NCBI GenBank assembly: GCA_963755985.1
Contig: CAVWLO010000005.1
Location: 62,001-126,000 of the forward strand
Direction: 5' to 3'
Origin: DASXMT01 sp963755985
Lineage (GTDB): Bacteria > Actinomycetota > Acidimicrobiia > Acidimicrobiales > RAAP-2
DNA: 64,000 bases
How positions within the stretch are numbered: the first letter of the stretch is position 1; each line of letters begins with the position of its first letter. The translations under genes and the position numbers were made by a program. The notes under the pieces are model-generated. The model was not told the DNA's origin and searched no databases. It saw only the letters and a list, made by a program, of their open reading frames with translations. This document shows positions 17,785-25,971 of this stretch, piece after piece.

Positions 17785-18432
17785 ATGGCTTCAAATCGCC
17801 GAATCGGTGGGGAGGACTCGGAGAGCCGTGCCGCCCTCCTTGACGCCACCGAGCGGCTCATGCTCGAAGAGGGCTATGCCGCAGTGAGCTCTCGACGCGT
17901 CGCCCAGGCAGCCGGGCTCAAGCCCCAACTGGTGCACTACTACTTCCGGACGATGGACGACCTGTTCCTCGCCGCATTCCGTCGTCGGGCCGAGGGGGCT
18001 CTGGCCCGTCAAGCGCAGGCGATTGAGCCGGGCCGGTCGCTCCGGGCCCTGTGGGCCCTCAGCGACGATCCAAGAAACACTGCGCTGACCATGGAGTTTG
18101 CCGCCCTGGCCAACCATCGCAAGTCCATTCGCACCGAGATCGCTCGTTATGCCGAGCTGTTCCGCAATCGGCAGACGGAGGTCCTGAGTCAGGTCATGGA
18201 GCAGCAGGGGATCGATACTGAGGGTTTCCCTCCCGTGGCCGTCATGGTTCTCATCACCGGCGTTTCCCAGATCCTGGTGTTGGAAGAGGCACTGGGGATG
18301 TCTGTGGGGCACGCCGAGACGCGTGCGTTGGTGGAACGATGCATCGTCCAATTGGAAGGGGAGCCCGCGCCGTCGGATGCCTCGGCCCCCACATACAAGA
18401 GAACTGTGGGGGAGGAGCACCCAACGCGATGA
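17785..18432 (+). CDS. TetR-family regulator
   Basis: A 215-residue repressor-type protein. The N-terminal helix-turn-helix reads LLDATERLMLEEGYAAVSSRRVAQAAGLKPQLVHYYFRTMDDLF, the standard TetR layout; the remaining helices would form the ligand-binding and dimer domain. It is divergent from the P450-SDR pair, and the inverted repeat at 17628-17657 lies between them. The simplest reading is that it represses the P450 and itself until a substrate binds. Ligand unknown. Confidence 0.9.
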   Translation: MASNRRIGGEDSESRAALLDATERLMLEEGYAAVSSRRVAQAAGLKPQLVHYYFRTMDDLFLAAFRRRAEGALARQAQAIEPGRSLRALWALSDDPRNTALTMEFAALANHRKSIRTEIARYAELFRNRQTEVLSQVMEQQGIDTEGFPPVAVMVLITGVSQILVLEEALGMSVGHAETRALVERCIVQLEGEPAPSDASAPTYKRTVGEEHPTR

Positions 18433-18459
18433 GCAACCTGAGCGTTGCCGATGAGAGGG

Positions 18460-19221
18460 TCAGTATCCAGGGGACGTCTTGGGCGGCCCGGCCGAGGTGT
18501 GCGCCGTTCCTGGCGGATCGGTGGCCCACTCGGGAGCCAGCCCCCATTCCTCGCCGTAGATGAGCTCGCCCATGGGTCGTCGACGCACCGGCCCGTGGTG
18601 CCCGGCCGGCTTGCCGATGGTGATGGTCCCGGCCAGGAACACCCCGTCGGGAATGTCGAGCAAACTCCGGAGCTCGGTCTCGACAAAGTGGTGCATGCCG
18701 GTGAACGAACCCCCGTAGCCGAGGGCGCGGGCGGCGAGGAGGAGGTTCTGACAGGCCGGATAGATCGATGCGCCCTCCGTGGGCGCCGGTTCTCGGTAGC
18801 GAATCAGGCAAGGAAGGACCAGCACCGGGACCTCGGCGATGTGCTCGACGTAGTGCTCCATGGTGCGAGCCAAGCGCGCCTTGGGGGACAGCTGGTCGGC
18901 GCCGCTGCCTCGGTCGTACCCATCGTGTTCCCGCTTGGCTGCCCAGATTCTGCGTGCACCGACGGCCAACAATTGCTTTGCTTCCCGTGCCCGGGGACCG
19001 TCGACCAGCACCACGAATCGGAACGGCTGACGGTTGGAGCCGCTGGGGGCCCTGGTGGCCGCGAAGAGCATGGCCCGGAGGGCTTCAGCGGGGACCGGTT
19101 CCCCCGTGTAGCGGCGGATGGTCCGGGTGGTCGTCAGTCCCTCGAGCAGGCCCACCTCATCGGCGGGCAGGGGCCGCCGATCGAGATCACCAGATCCGGG
19201 CAGATGTTGGGTCATCGGCAT
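18460..19221 (-). CDS. nitroreductase-family flavoprotein
   Basis: A 253-residue FMN-dependent oxidoreductase of the nitroreductase fold. FMN-contact motifs are TTTRTIRRYTGEPVP near residue 30 and ATRAPSGSNRQPFRFVVL, with a C-terminal GTITIGKPAGHHGPVRR that is usual for the actinobacterial group with large insertions. The second Met, two codons in, is an equally possible start. It converges on the TetR gene and has no close operon partner. The natural substrate may be a quinone or an enoate; it cannot be read from the sequence. Confidence 0.88.
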   Translation of the reverse strand: MPMTQHLPGSGDLDRRPLPADEVGLLEGLTTTRTIRRYTGEPVPAEALRAMLFAATRAPSGSNRQPFRFVVLVDGPRAREAKQLLAVGARRIWAAKREHDGYDRGSGADQLSPKARLARTMEHYVEHIAEVPVLVLPCLIRYREPAPTEGASIYPACQNLLLAARALGYGGSFTGMHHFVETELRSLLDIPDGVFLAGTITIGKPAGHHGPVRRRPMGELIYGEEWGLAPEWATDPPGTAHTSAGPPKTSPGY

Positions 19222-19441
19222 CTCCTGATGGGGTGGAATCCGGATCGCATCTGCCGACTATACGGGGATTGCGACGCAGACCCTCGGGCCGCTATCCGGC
19301 TCTACGCCGGCACGGCGAAGGCACGCCCCTCTCGCTGCCGGCGTCGACGGGTCGTGACCGAGTGGGTGGCCTCGAAGAGGTGGCGTCGACGTCACCCATG
19401 ACACCGGGAGGGGACAGTTGCCCTATCGGATCCGGGGTCGG

Positions 19442-19972
19442 TTACGTCATGAGTGTCGGCTTTCCGGGTGCCCACTCCGCCGCAGCGGCTTGGACGGCCA
19501 AGCCGAGGGAGCGCGTCGCATCGTTGAGCTCCATCAGCTCCACGATGGCCAGAGGCGAATCCGGGTGCTCCAGGTAGGAGAACTGGGTCGGTCCGTCCTC
19601 GTCGCCGCGCCAGACTTCTGTCCATCCAGCGGCCACAGCCACCGACCGAACTGCGTCGATGTCCTCGACCCAATAAGCGACCTGATTGAGTCCGCCTCCG
19701 GTGGCTTTCATGAACTCCTGGTAGATGCTCGGCATGTCGCCATGCTGTTGTATGAGCTCGATCTGCATGTCCCCCGAGTTGGCCAGCGCAATCGAGATCA
19801 CGGGTTCCGAAAGCGCTCCTCGGTACGTGCAACCTTCCATGGCCACCTCGCGCATGACCAGCCACGGAGCAACGCCCAGAGCTACCCATTGAGCAATGGC
19901 GGCATCGATGTCCTCGACGATGAAGCCAAACTGACGGATCTTCCCGGGGAATACGCTCGGTTCAGGTCCCAT
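19442..19972 (-). CDS. VOC-family (glyoxalase/dioxygenase fold) protein
   Basis: A 176-residue protein with two beta-alpha-beta-beta-beta units of the vicinal oxygen chelate fold. The first unit starts IRQFGFIVEDIDAAIAQWVALGVAPWLV and the second GGGLNQVAYWVEDIDAVRSVAVAAGWTEV, ending SPLAIVELMEL. Glu, His and Gln residues at the usual strand ends (for example QIELIQQ, IVELME) could bind a metal. Members of this branch include epimerases, isomerases and ring-cleaving enzymes. No partner is nearby, so I do not assign a reaction. Confidence 0.85.
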   Translation of the reverse strand: MGPEPSVFPGKIRQFGFIVEDIDAAIAQWVALGVAPWLVMREVAMEGCTYRGALSEPVISIALANSGDMQIELIQQHGDMPSIYQEFMKATGGGLNQVAYWVEDIDAVRSVAVAAGWTEVWRGDEDGPTQFSYLEHPDSPLAIVELMELNDATRSLGLAVQAAAAEWAPGKPTLMT

Positions 19973-20183
19973 CCGGCGCGCTCCAATCGTCTACCGTCAC
20001 GTCAGACTAGCTGCCGTCGATGCGAGGGTCTCAGGCTCCCTGTGGGCACATCGTCGTCACCGCCCTCACCCGTGCACGCTGACGTGGCCCGAGCACATCG
20101 ACCCGAGGATGGCCATGCACCAGCTCTCCTTCTCGGGTCCATGTGACCGGACTTGTCTCACGGATCGAGTTGGAGCCGAATCC

Positions 20184-20230
20184 GGTGTGAATGGTATTCT
20201 CACCAGCGGAGACGACTGATACCATTTATC
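20184..20230 (+). promoter_or_regulatory. inverted-repeat operator and second half-site before the Rieske gene
   Basis: Arms GGTGTGAAT (20184-20192) and ATTCTCACC (20196-20204) flank GGT and match at eight of nine positions. It is the best copy of the element also seen at 14328 and 8350. Fourteen bases on, GATA-CCATT-TATC (20218-20230) repeats the core in the other orientation. The pair lies 32-78 bases before the oxygenase ATG, in the promoter. Confidence 0.6.
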
Positions 20231-20261
20231 CGTCGCGTGTGACTCGATCGGAGAACCAGCT

Positions 20262-21554
20262 ATGGCGCACTTCAAGAAACCGGCAGAGGGAAGCTGGACT
20301 GAGCACTACCCCGAACTCGGCACTGGTCCCATCTCCTACGAGGACTCCATCTCACCTGAGCACTATGAGCTTGAGCGCAAGGCCATCTTTCGGCGGACGT
20401 GGCTGAACGTCGGTCGGGTCGAGCAGATTCCCCGGGTTGGTAGCTACTTCACCAGGGAGCTCGACGCCGCCGGCACTTCGGTCATCATCGTCCGAGCTCC
20501 TGACAGCCGGGTCCGTGCATACCAAAACATGTGCCGTCATCGCGGGAACAAGCTTGTCTGGAATGACTACCCGCAAGAGGAGACGAGTGGGACCTGCCGC
20601 CAATTCGCCTGCAAGTACCACGGCTGGCGGTATTCACTCGACGGTGATCTGACCTTCGTGCAGCAGGAGTCCGAGTTCTTCGATCTCGACAAAGCCGACT
20701 ACGGCTTGGTCGACGTGCGGGTCGACGTCTGGGAAGGGTTCATCTTCGTGAACCTCGACACTGACAATGCAACCCCACTGCGGGAGTACATGGGCGGACT
20801 TGGCGCGGGCATCGAGGGTTATCCGTTCGAGAAGTTCACCCAGGTGCACAAGTTTCGTGCCGAGGTCGGAAGCAACTGGAAGCTCTTCATCGACGCGTTC
20901 GCCGAGTTCTATCATGCCCCCATCCTGCACGCGAAGCAGGCGATGGCCGAAGAGTCTCAAGAGATCGCCAAGTTCGGGTTTGAGGCATTGGCCTACGAGA
21001 TCGACGGACCCCACGGGATGGTGTCCTCCTGGGGTGGTATGGCACCACCGAAGGACCTCAACGCGGTCAAGCCGATCGAACGGGTCCTTCGCAGTGGCCT
21101 GTTCGGCCCCTGGGATCGTCCCATTGACGTCGATCTGCCGCCGGGAGCCAATCCGGCCCGCAGCCCGGTCTGGGGTATCGACTCCTTTGTCTTCTTTCCA
21201 AATTTCATGGTGTTGCTCTGGGCTCCGAACTGGTACCTCACCTACCACTATTGGCCGACCTCGTACAACACCCACATCTTTGAAGGCACTCTGTACTTCG
21301 TGCCGCCGAAGAACGCACGGGAGCGGCTGGGACAGGAGCTGACTGCTGTGACGTTCAAGGAGTTCGCTCTACAGGACGGCAATACCCTCGAGGCCACACA
21401 GACGATGTTGGAGACGCGAACCGTGACCGAGTTTCCTCTTAACGACCAGGAGATCCTGCTCCGGCACCTGCACAAGACGGCCAGGGACTACGTGTCTGCC
21501 TACCAGCAGGGTCAAAGGTCCGTTGCCCCCGTCCGGGTCTCGGCCGCGTCATGA
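20262..21554 (+). CDS. Rieske non-haem iron oxygenase, large subunit
   Basis: A 430-residue ring-hydroxylating-type oxygenase alpha subunit. The Rieske [2Fe-2S] ligands are C91 and H93 (MCRHRG) and C117 and H120 (CKYHGW). The mononuclear iron histidines are H218 and H223 in AEFYHAPILH, preceded by the acidic residue that bridges subunits. Activity would be mono- or dioxygenation of an aromatic or steroid ring with electrons from a separate reductase; no small beta subunit is encoded nearby. The KshB-like reductase at 8413 is the best electron donor in the window and shares an operator. The next gene overlaps by four bases. Confidence 0.93.
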   Translation: MAHFKKPAEGSWTEHYPELGTGPISYEDSISPEHYELERKAIFRRTWLNVGRVEQIPRVGSYFTRELDAAGTSVIIVRAPDSRVRAYQNMCRHRGNKLVWNDYPQEETSGTCRQFACKYHGWRYSLDGDLTFVQQESEFFDLDKADYGLVDVRVDVWEGFIFVNLDTDNATPLREYMGGLGAGIEGYPFEKFTQVHKFRAEVGSNWKLFIDAFAEFYHAPILHAKQAMAEESQEIAKFGFEALAYEIDGPHGMVSSWGGMAPPKDLNAVKPIERVLRSGLFGPWDRPIDVDLPPGANPARSPVWGIDSFVFFPNFMVLLWAPNWYLTYHYWPTSYNTHIFEGTLYFVPPKNARERLGQELTAVTFKEFALQDGNTLEATQTMLETRTVTEFPLNDQEILLRHLHKTARDYVSAYQQGQRSVAPVRVSAAS

Positions 21555-21895
21555 GCAACGAGCAAGGAACGTCCATCCTTCCCGCTCAGTTCAAAGACCT
21601 GGAGCCGTTCTCAGCCTGGTCGCTCGCTACTGAGGCCGAGCGCTACGGCAAGCGAATGGCGAGCTCCATGGAGGAGGTGCAGGCCTTCTACGACGCTGCC
21701 TTTCCCCGCACCGAAGAGGCCATCTCGTACATGGATCAGTTCGACTTCGCGGCACTGCCCGAGGACGCCATCCGGTTGCTCTGGCTGTACTATTCGCTGA
21801 TGACCGCCTCGTTTCCCGTCGAGGTGTGGCGTCAGACGAGAGTGCCCGACAGCGGCGCCTCTAGTTTCGACTGCGTCGTCGAGCCGGCGCGGTAG
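21551..21895 (+). CDS. small protein coupled to the Rieske oxygenase
   Basis: A 114-residue protein I do not recognise. Its ATG overlaps the oxygenase TGA (ATGA), so its translation depends on that of the oxygenase. It is acidic and mostly helical in appearance, with EAERYGKRMASSMEEVQAFYDAAFPRTEEAISYMDQFDF and LLWLYYSLMTASFPVEVWRQ, no Cys cluster, no signal peptide. The tight coupling suggests an assembly or accessory factor for the oxygenase, perhaps taking the place of a beta subunit. That function is inference only. Confidence 0.7.
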   Translation: MSNEQGTSILPAQFKDLEPFSAWSLATEAERYGKRMASSMEEVQAFYDAAFPRTEEAISYMDQFDFAALPEDAIRLLWLYYSLMTASFPVEVWRQTRVPDSGASSFDCVVEPAR

Positions 21896-22064
21896 CAGTG
21901 TGCCGAGGTAGTGCGGCCCAGATTCGTGATGCACGGGGAGGACGCCATCTCGACAACAACCGGTTCACAAGGATTCCACGGTGTCGCAGTTTCCTGGTTC
22001 GGATACGGATGCTTGCCGTTGGGCAGGTACTGGATCTCGATCCCGCTCGACTAGGCTCGCCAAC

Positions 22065-22757
22065 GTGACGGCGAACGAGTCTGCGGCCGACGTGCCCATG
22101 CCCACATGGCGCGATCAGGCTGTGGCGCGGTCCCTCGACTCCGCCCGACTTCGCGCTGAAAACAGGGTGCAGCGGTTTCTCGACGCAGCAATGGACCTCA
22201 TGAGCGAGAGCACCTCGGGTCAGGAGTTCACTGTCCAAGAGGTAGTGGAGCGCTCGGGCCAATCTCTGCGGAGCTTCTATCAGTACTTCGGCGGAAAGCA
22301 AGAGCTTCTCTTGGCGCTGTTCGAAGAGACGGTGCGGTCAACCGCCGAGCATCTGTATGAGCGGATCTCCCGCGACGACGAACCGGTCGACCGCCTTCAC
22401 GATTTCGTCGTCGAGTACTACCGATTGTGCCGGCCGGAATCGCGTGGGAAGGCCACAAAGAAGCGCCCGCCACGGGCCTTGGCCGAGTTTGCTCAGCACC
22501 TCCTCACCGCACAGCCGACCGAGGCCGCGAGGGCGTTTGGGCCTCTGGTCTCACTCTTCGAGGAGCTCCTGTGCGAGGCGGCGACCACTGGTGCCATTCG
22601 CGCCGACCTCAATCGCCGGAGGATCGCCGGCGTCGTGCTCGAGGCGATCATGTTCAATGTGTTCTCGAGGACAATAGGCTCACCGCACTCGGGGGATGGC
22701 GATCCGGCGGAGGAGCTCTGGGACCTCATCTTCCAGGGAATGCGGAACAACTCGTAG
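22065..22757 (+). CDS. TetR-family regulator
   Basis: About 230 residues. The helix-turn-helix is RVQRFLDAAMDLMSESTSGQEFTVQEVVERSGQSLRSFYQYFGGKQELL, and the protein ends EELWDLIFQGMRNNS. The start is uncertain: GTG at 22065 is used here, with ATG 22098 and GTG 21981 (which has AAGGA upstream) as alternatives. It follows the Rieske pair in the same direction and could read the operator at 20184-20204 that lies before the oxygenase. It is therefore the first candidate for the regulator of the three-promoter set. Confidence 0.85.
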   Translation: MTANESAADVPMPTWRDQAVARSLDSARLRAENRVQRFLDAAMDLMSESTSGQEFTVQEVVERSGQSLRSFYQYFGGKQELLLALFEETVRSTAEHLYERISRDDEPVDRLHDFVVEYYRLCRPESRGKATKKRPPRALAEFAQHLLTAQPTEAARAFGPLVSLFEELLCEAATTGAIRADLNRRRIAGVVLEAIMFNVFSRTIGSPHSGDGDPAEELWDLIFQGMRNNS

Positions 22758-22866
22758 TCCCGATTCTGATGGGGCAAGGCCATGCCGCCGATGAACCGGC
22801 GACAAACTGCTGTCAATTGAGGGATGTACTGGGCCGCCACAAGATCACGACACAAGGAGCGCGGAC

Positions 22867-23430
22867 ATGTCACGACTGGGAATTTGGGCCCCCACGACCG
22901 TCGAGGAGCGGCTCGACCGCATGGAGTCGTTGGCGGCGATCCGCCAGCTCCCGCACCGCTACGGCGTCGCCATCGACTCGCGGGACATGGACATGATGGT
23001 CAACCTATTCGTTCCCGACGTCCGTGTTGGTAAGGAAGAGTTTGGCCGCGATGCCCTCAAGCGCTGGTATACGGCAACGATGAGCACGCCCCACGCGTCG
23101 TGCCATTTTGTCGGCAATCACGTCGTCGACTTCGACGATGCCGACCACGCCCACGGGATCGTGTACTGCCATGACGAGCTCGAGTATCCTGACCGGGGCG
23201 AGTGGGCGCAGGGAATGCTCCAGTACTGGGACACCTACGTGCGGGTGGACAGCGAGTGGTACTTCGAGCGGCGCAAGTTCCATCGCCTTTACATCACCGA
23301 CTGGCTTACCCGCCCCGCCCACGGGGCCGGCAACGAGGGAGGGCGCGCCGGGTTGCGGAGCTACCAGCTGCCCGAGGCCTACCCCTCTTGGAAGGCTTTC
23401 TGGGAGCGGGTCGAGCTCGAGGGAGTCTGA
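22867..23430 (+). CDS. SnoaL-like / NTF2-fold protein
   Basis: A 187-residue NTF2-fold protein. VEERLDRMESLAAIRQLPHRYGVAIDSRDMDMMVNLFVPDVRVG is the standard N-terminal helix pair, SCHFVGNHVVDFDDADHAHGIVYCHDELEY the central strands, and VRVDSEWYFERRKFHRLYITDW the last strands. The fold is shared by hydroxylating and dehydrating enzymes of aromatic and steroid degradation. The ATG follows ACAAGGAGCGGAC, a good ribosome site. It may belong to the Rieske gene set, 110 bases after the TetR gene. Reaction unknown. Confidence 0.82.
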   Translation: MSRLGIWAPTTVEERLDRMESLAAIRQLPHRYGVAIDSRDMDMMVNLFVPDVRVGKEEFGRDALKRWYTATMSTPHASCHFVGNHVVDFDDADHAHGIVYCHDELEYPDRGEWAQGMLQYWDTYVRVDSEWYFERRKFHRLYITDWLTRPAHGAGNEGGRAGLRSYQLPEAYPSWKAFWERVELEGV

Positions 23431-23519
23431 GGAGGTCCAAGGGGCCGAGCCGCCTCCTGGATCGTCGTCATCGGTCGCCGTGCTGATACGGTCATACCAA
23501 GGCAATCCCCAATCGTAGG

Positions 23520-23539
23520 CCCAGCCATTTCTGGCTGGG
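23520..23539. terminator. hairpin between convergent genes
   Basis: CCCAGCCA and TGGCTGGG pair perfectly around the loop TTTC. It sits between the convergent SnoaL-like gene (ends 23430) and MFS gene (ends 23649). There is no U-run, so termination would be weak or factor-aided. Confidence 0.5.
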
Positions 23540-23648
23540 TGAACCCGTCCGGCTTGTAGCGGACGTGCGTGCTCTGAATCAACACGACTCGTAACACCCC
23601 AAGGCGATCCCGTTGCCAGGGAGCGTGGTAACGCACAGCCACCGGTCC

Positions 23649-25250
23649 TCACGCCTGACCCACCGGAGCAGGTTCGTCGTGATCCACAGGAACCCGCGCC
23701 TCCTCCTCACCACCACGTTCCGGTCTCATCAGAGGACCTAACGCGGCGCCGGCCAGGGCCACGAAGCCGGCAACGAGCATGGTCGTATGCAGGCCGGTCA
23801 TGAATGCGGCGTGACTTCCTTCGGTGATGGCTTCGGCCAGCTTGCCCGATGCTCCTACCGGGACCGGCGCCAATCCCTCGGAGACGAGTGCTCCTTGATG
23901 AACTAACTGGTGGGCAAGGACATGGGGGACCCCATTGGCAATGAGGTCCGAACCGAGGACGGCCCCCACCGAAGTGCCGAGGATCGAGCCGCACACCGCG
24001 GTACCCAAGACTCCTCCCAACTGGATTGAGGTCGTCTGGATCCCTCCGGCGACTCCGGCATCGTCCTCTGGGATATCGCCGACGATGGCGTCCGTCGCCG
24101 ATGTCACGACGAATCCGATCCCGAGACCTAGCAAGACGAAGGGAGGCCACAGGTGGATGTACGTGGAGTCGACCTGCAGGGTCACCAAGGAGAACAGCGC
24201 GATCGAAGAAGCCAGCAGGCCGATGGTAATGGGTACCCAGGCGCCAAACCGGCTGACGAAGCGTGCACCGAGCGGTCCGGCGAATGCAAACGTGACGGTA
24301 AGGGGGAGGAGTCGTAGTCCTGCCTCCACAGGGCTCAATCCATGGACACTCTGGAGGTAGAGGGAGATGAAGAACATCACACCGAATAGGGCGAAGAAGT
24401 TCAAGAGCACGATGACCGTGCTCACCGATACCGCTCGCAGCCGGAAGATTTGCAGCGGGATGAGGGGGTTGGAAACGAAATGCTCGATGACGGCAAAAGT
24501 GACCAGAAGGACCAGACCGCCGGCGATCAGACCGACTGTCCCTTCGTTTCCCCACCCCCAGCTCTGGGCCTTCACGAGGCCGTAGACGATGGCCAGTAGT
24601 CCAAGGGCGAGCGTGACGACTCCTGGGATGTCGAAGTGCTGACGGACCGACTCCTTCGTCTCGTTCAGGACAAGTACTCCGACGACGAGAGCTAGCGCCC
24701 CGATCGGGACGTTGATGTAGAACACGCTCTGCCACGAGATGTGCTCGACGAAGAGACCACCGATGATCGGTCCGGCTGCAGTCGCGGTGGCCGAGGCGCT
24801 GACCCAGATACCTACCGCCCGGTTGAGACCTTCTGGGGGAAAGGCCGCTCGGAGGAGGGCCAGCGTGTTTGGAAGGAGTAGTGCGCCAAATGCTCCTTGT
24901 ACACCCCGTAGGACGATTACCCCCTGGATCGTGCCGATGAGGCCGATGGCCAAAGAGGTGAGCGAAAAGCCGACGACCCCTGTCAAGAAGACCCGTCGAC
25001 GACCGAAGTGGTCCCCGAGCTTTCCCCCGAGGATCAACATCACAGCAATCACCAACAGGTACGAGTTGGTCACCCACTGCAGGTCGGTGAGCGAGGCATG
25101 GAAGTCCTTGCCGATGTAGGGATTGGCTACAGCCACGACGGTTCCGTCGATCCCGACCATGATGACGCCCAGGGCCACGCTGATCAGCGTTAACCAGGGA
25201 TTGTCTCGGAACCGGCGGTGGCGCGGCAACCTTGTATCTGCGTCGGTCAT
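23649..25250 (-). CDS. MFS drug efflux transporter, DHA2 (EmrB/QacA) type
   Basis: A 533-residue membrane protein with about 14 transmembrane segments. Motifs include the first helix VALGVIMVGIDGTVVAVANPYI, the cytoplasmic loop motif A GGKLGDHFGRRRVFL, and NVPIGALALVVGVLVL after helix six, all usual for proton-driven multidrug pumps of the EmrB/QacA group. The ATG at 25250 was chosen since the 15 codons before it (with Met) do not match the family. It is divergent from a TetR gene, and an inverted repeat lies between them, so it is probably induced by a toxic substrate. Confidence 0.92.
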   Translation of the reverse strand: MTDADTRLPRHRRFRDNPWLTLISVALGVIMVGIDGTVVAVANPYIGKDFHASLTDLQWVTNSYLLVIAVMLILGGKLGDHFGRRRVFLTGVVGFSLTSLAIGLIGTIQGVIVLRGVQGAFGALLLPNTLALLRAAFPPEGLNRAVGIWVSASATATAAGPIIGGLFVEHISWQSVFYINVPIGALALVVGVLVLNETKESVRQHFDIPGVVTLALGLLAIVYGLVKAQSWGWGNEGTVGLIAGGLVLLVTFAVIEHFVSNPLIPLQIFRLRAVSVSTVIVLLNFFALFGVMFFISLYLQSVHGLSPVEAGLRLLPLTVTFAFAGPLGARFVSRFGAWVPITIGLLASSIALFSLVTLQVDSTYIHLWPPFVLLGLGIGFVVTSATDAIVGDIPEDDAGVAGGIQTTSIQLGGVLGTAVCGSILGTSVGAVLGSDLIANGVPHVLAHQLVHQGALVSEGLAPVPVGASGKLAEAITEGSHAAFMTGLHTTMLVAGFVALAGAALGPLMRPERGGEEEARVPVDHDEPAPVGQA

Positions 25251-25281
25251 GGTGGAGTACCCATCTCGAAATGACGTGCTC

Positions 25282-25294
25282 TGCCATAGTGGCA
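25282..25294. promoter_or_regulatory. inverted repeat TGCCA-TAG-TGGCA
   Basis: A perfect five-base inverted repeat in the 115-base region between the divergent MFS and TetR genes, 32 bases from the pump start. It is the best candidate for the TetR operator. Short palindromes can arise by chance, so confidence is moderate. Confidence 0.45.
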
Positions 25295-25365
25295 TAAACT
25301 GTCGCGAGGCCTACAATTGAGCAAGAAGTAGGCAAGCTGCGAGCTACACGCTCTAGAGGAGGGTC

Positions 25366-25971
25366 ATGGGCATGGGCAGCGGACTGATGGCGAGGAACAA
25401 ACTGCGGACGCGTCGGGAAATAGCAGAGGCAGCTGCCGTCCTGTTCATCGACCGGGGCTACGCGGCGACGACAGTGCAGGACATCGTGGATGCGGCGGAC
25501 GTCTCCCCTCGGACCTTCTTTCGCTATTTCCCCAGCAAAGAAGATGTGATCACTGCAATCGCGAGCTCGACGATGGACGACACGATTGACCATCTCAGAG
25601 AGCATGACGTGACTGAGACCCTGGGATCAGTCCTCCAAGCAATGCTCACAGCAGCCCTAGCTCCTGTAAACGACGACCCCGAGGGTGCACGCGCATTCCA
25701 GTTCCTGTTGCGTGACAATCCTGCCCTCCGTGGGCGCTGGCTGGAAGAGCAACGTAGGAGCCGTGATCGCCTGGCCGAGGCCCTGCACCCGTGGTTCGGA
25801 GAGGACGTCAACGCCTTGGCACCCCACTTGGCTGCCGGTGCGGCGCTTCTGGCCGTTGATGAAGTGATGACGCTCTGGGCCGACGACCCCTCGATCTCCG
25901 ATCCGCTCAGCCTCCTCGATGAGGCGCTCGAAATTCTGGGGGGGCCGCTGCTCTTCTTGGCCCGGCGGTGA
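25366..25971 (+). CDS. TetR-family regulator of the MFS pump
   Basis: A 201-residue TetR protein. The DNA-binding part is TRREIAEAAAVLFIDRGYAATTVQDIVDAADVSPRTFFRYFPSKEDVI, of the AcrR-like kind. GAGGAGGG lies just before the first ATG; Met codons 3 and 8 are alternative starts. It is divergent from the pump gene and is almost certainly its local regulator. The last 65 bases overlap the end of the photolyase gene on the other strand, which is unusual for a gene pair of this size. Confidence 0.9.
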   Translation: MGMGSGLMARNKLRTRREIAEAAAVLFIDRGYAATTVQDIVDAADVSPRTFFRYFPSKEDVITAIASSTMDDTIDHLREHDVTETLGSVLQAMLTAALAPVNDDPEGARAFQFLLRDNPALRGRWLEEQRRSRDRLAEALHPWFGEDVNALAPHLAAGAALLAVDEVMTLWADDPSISDPLSLLDEALEILGGPLLFLARR

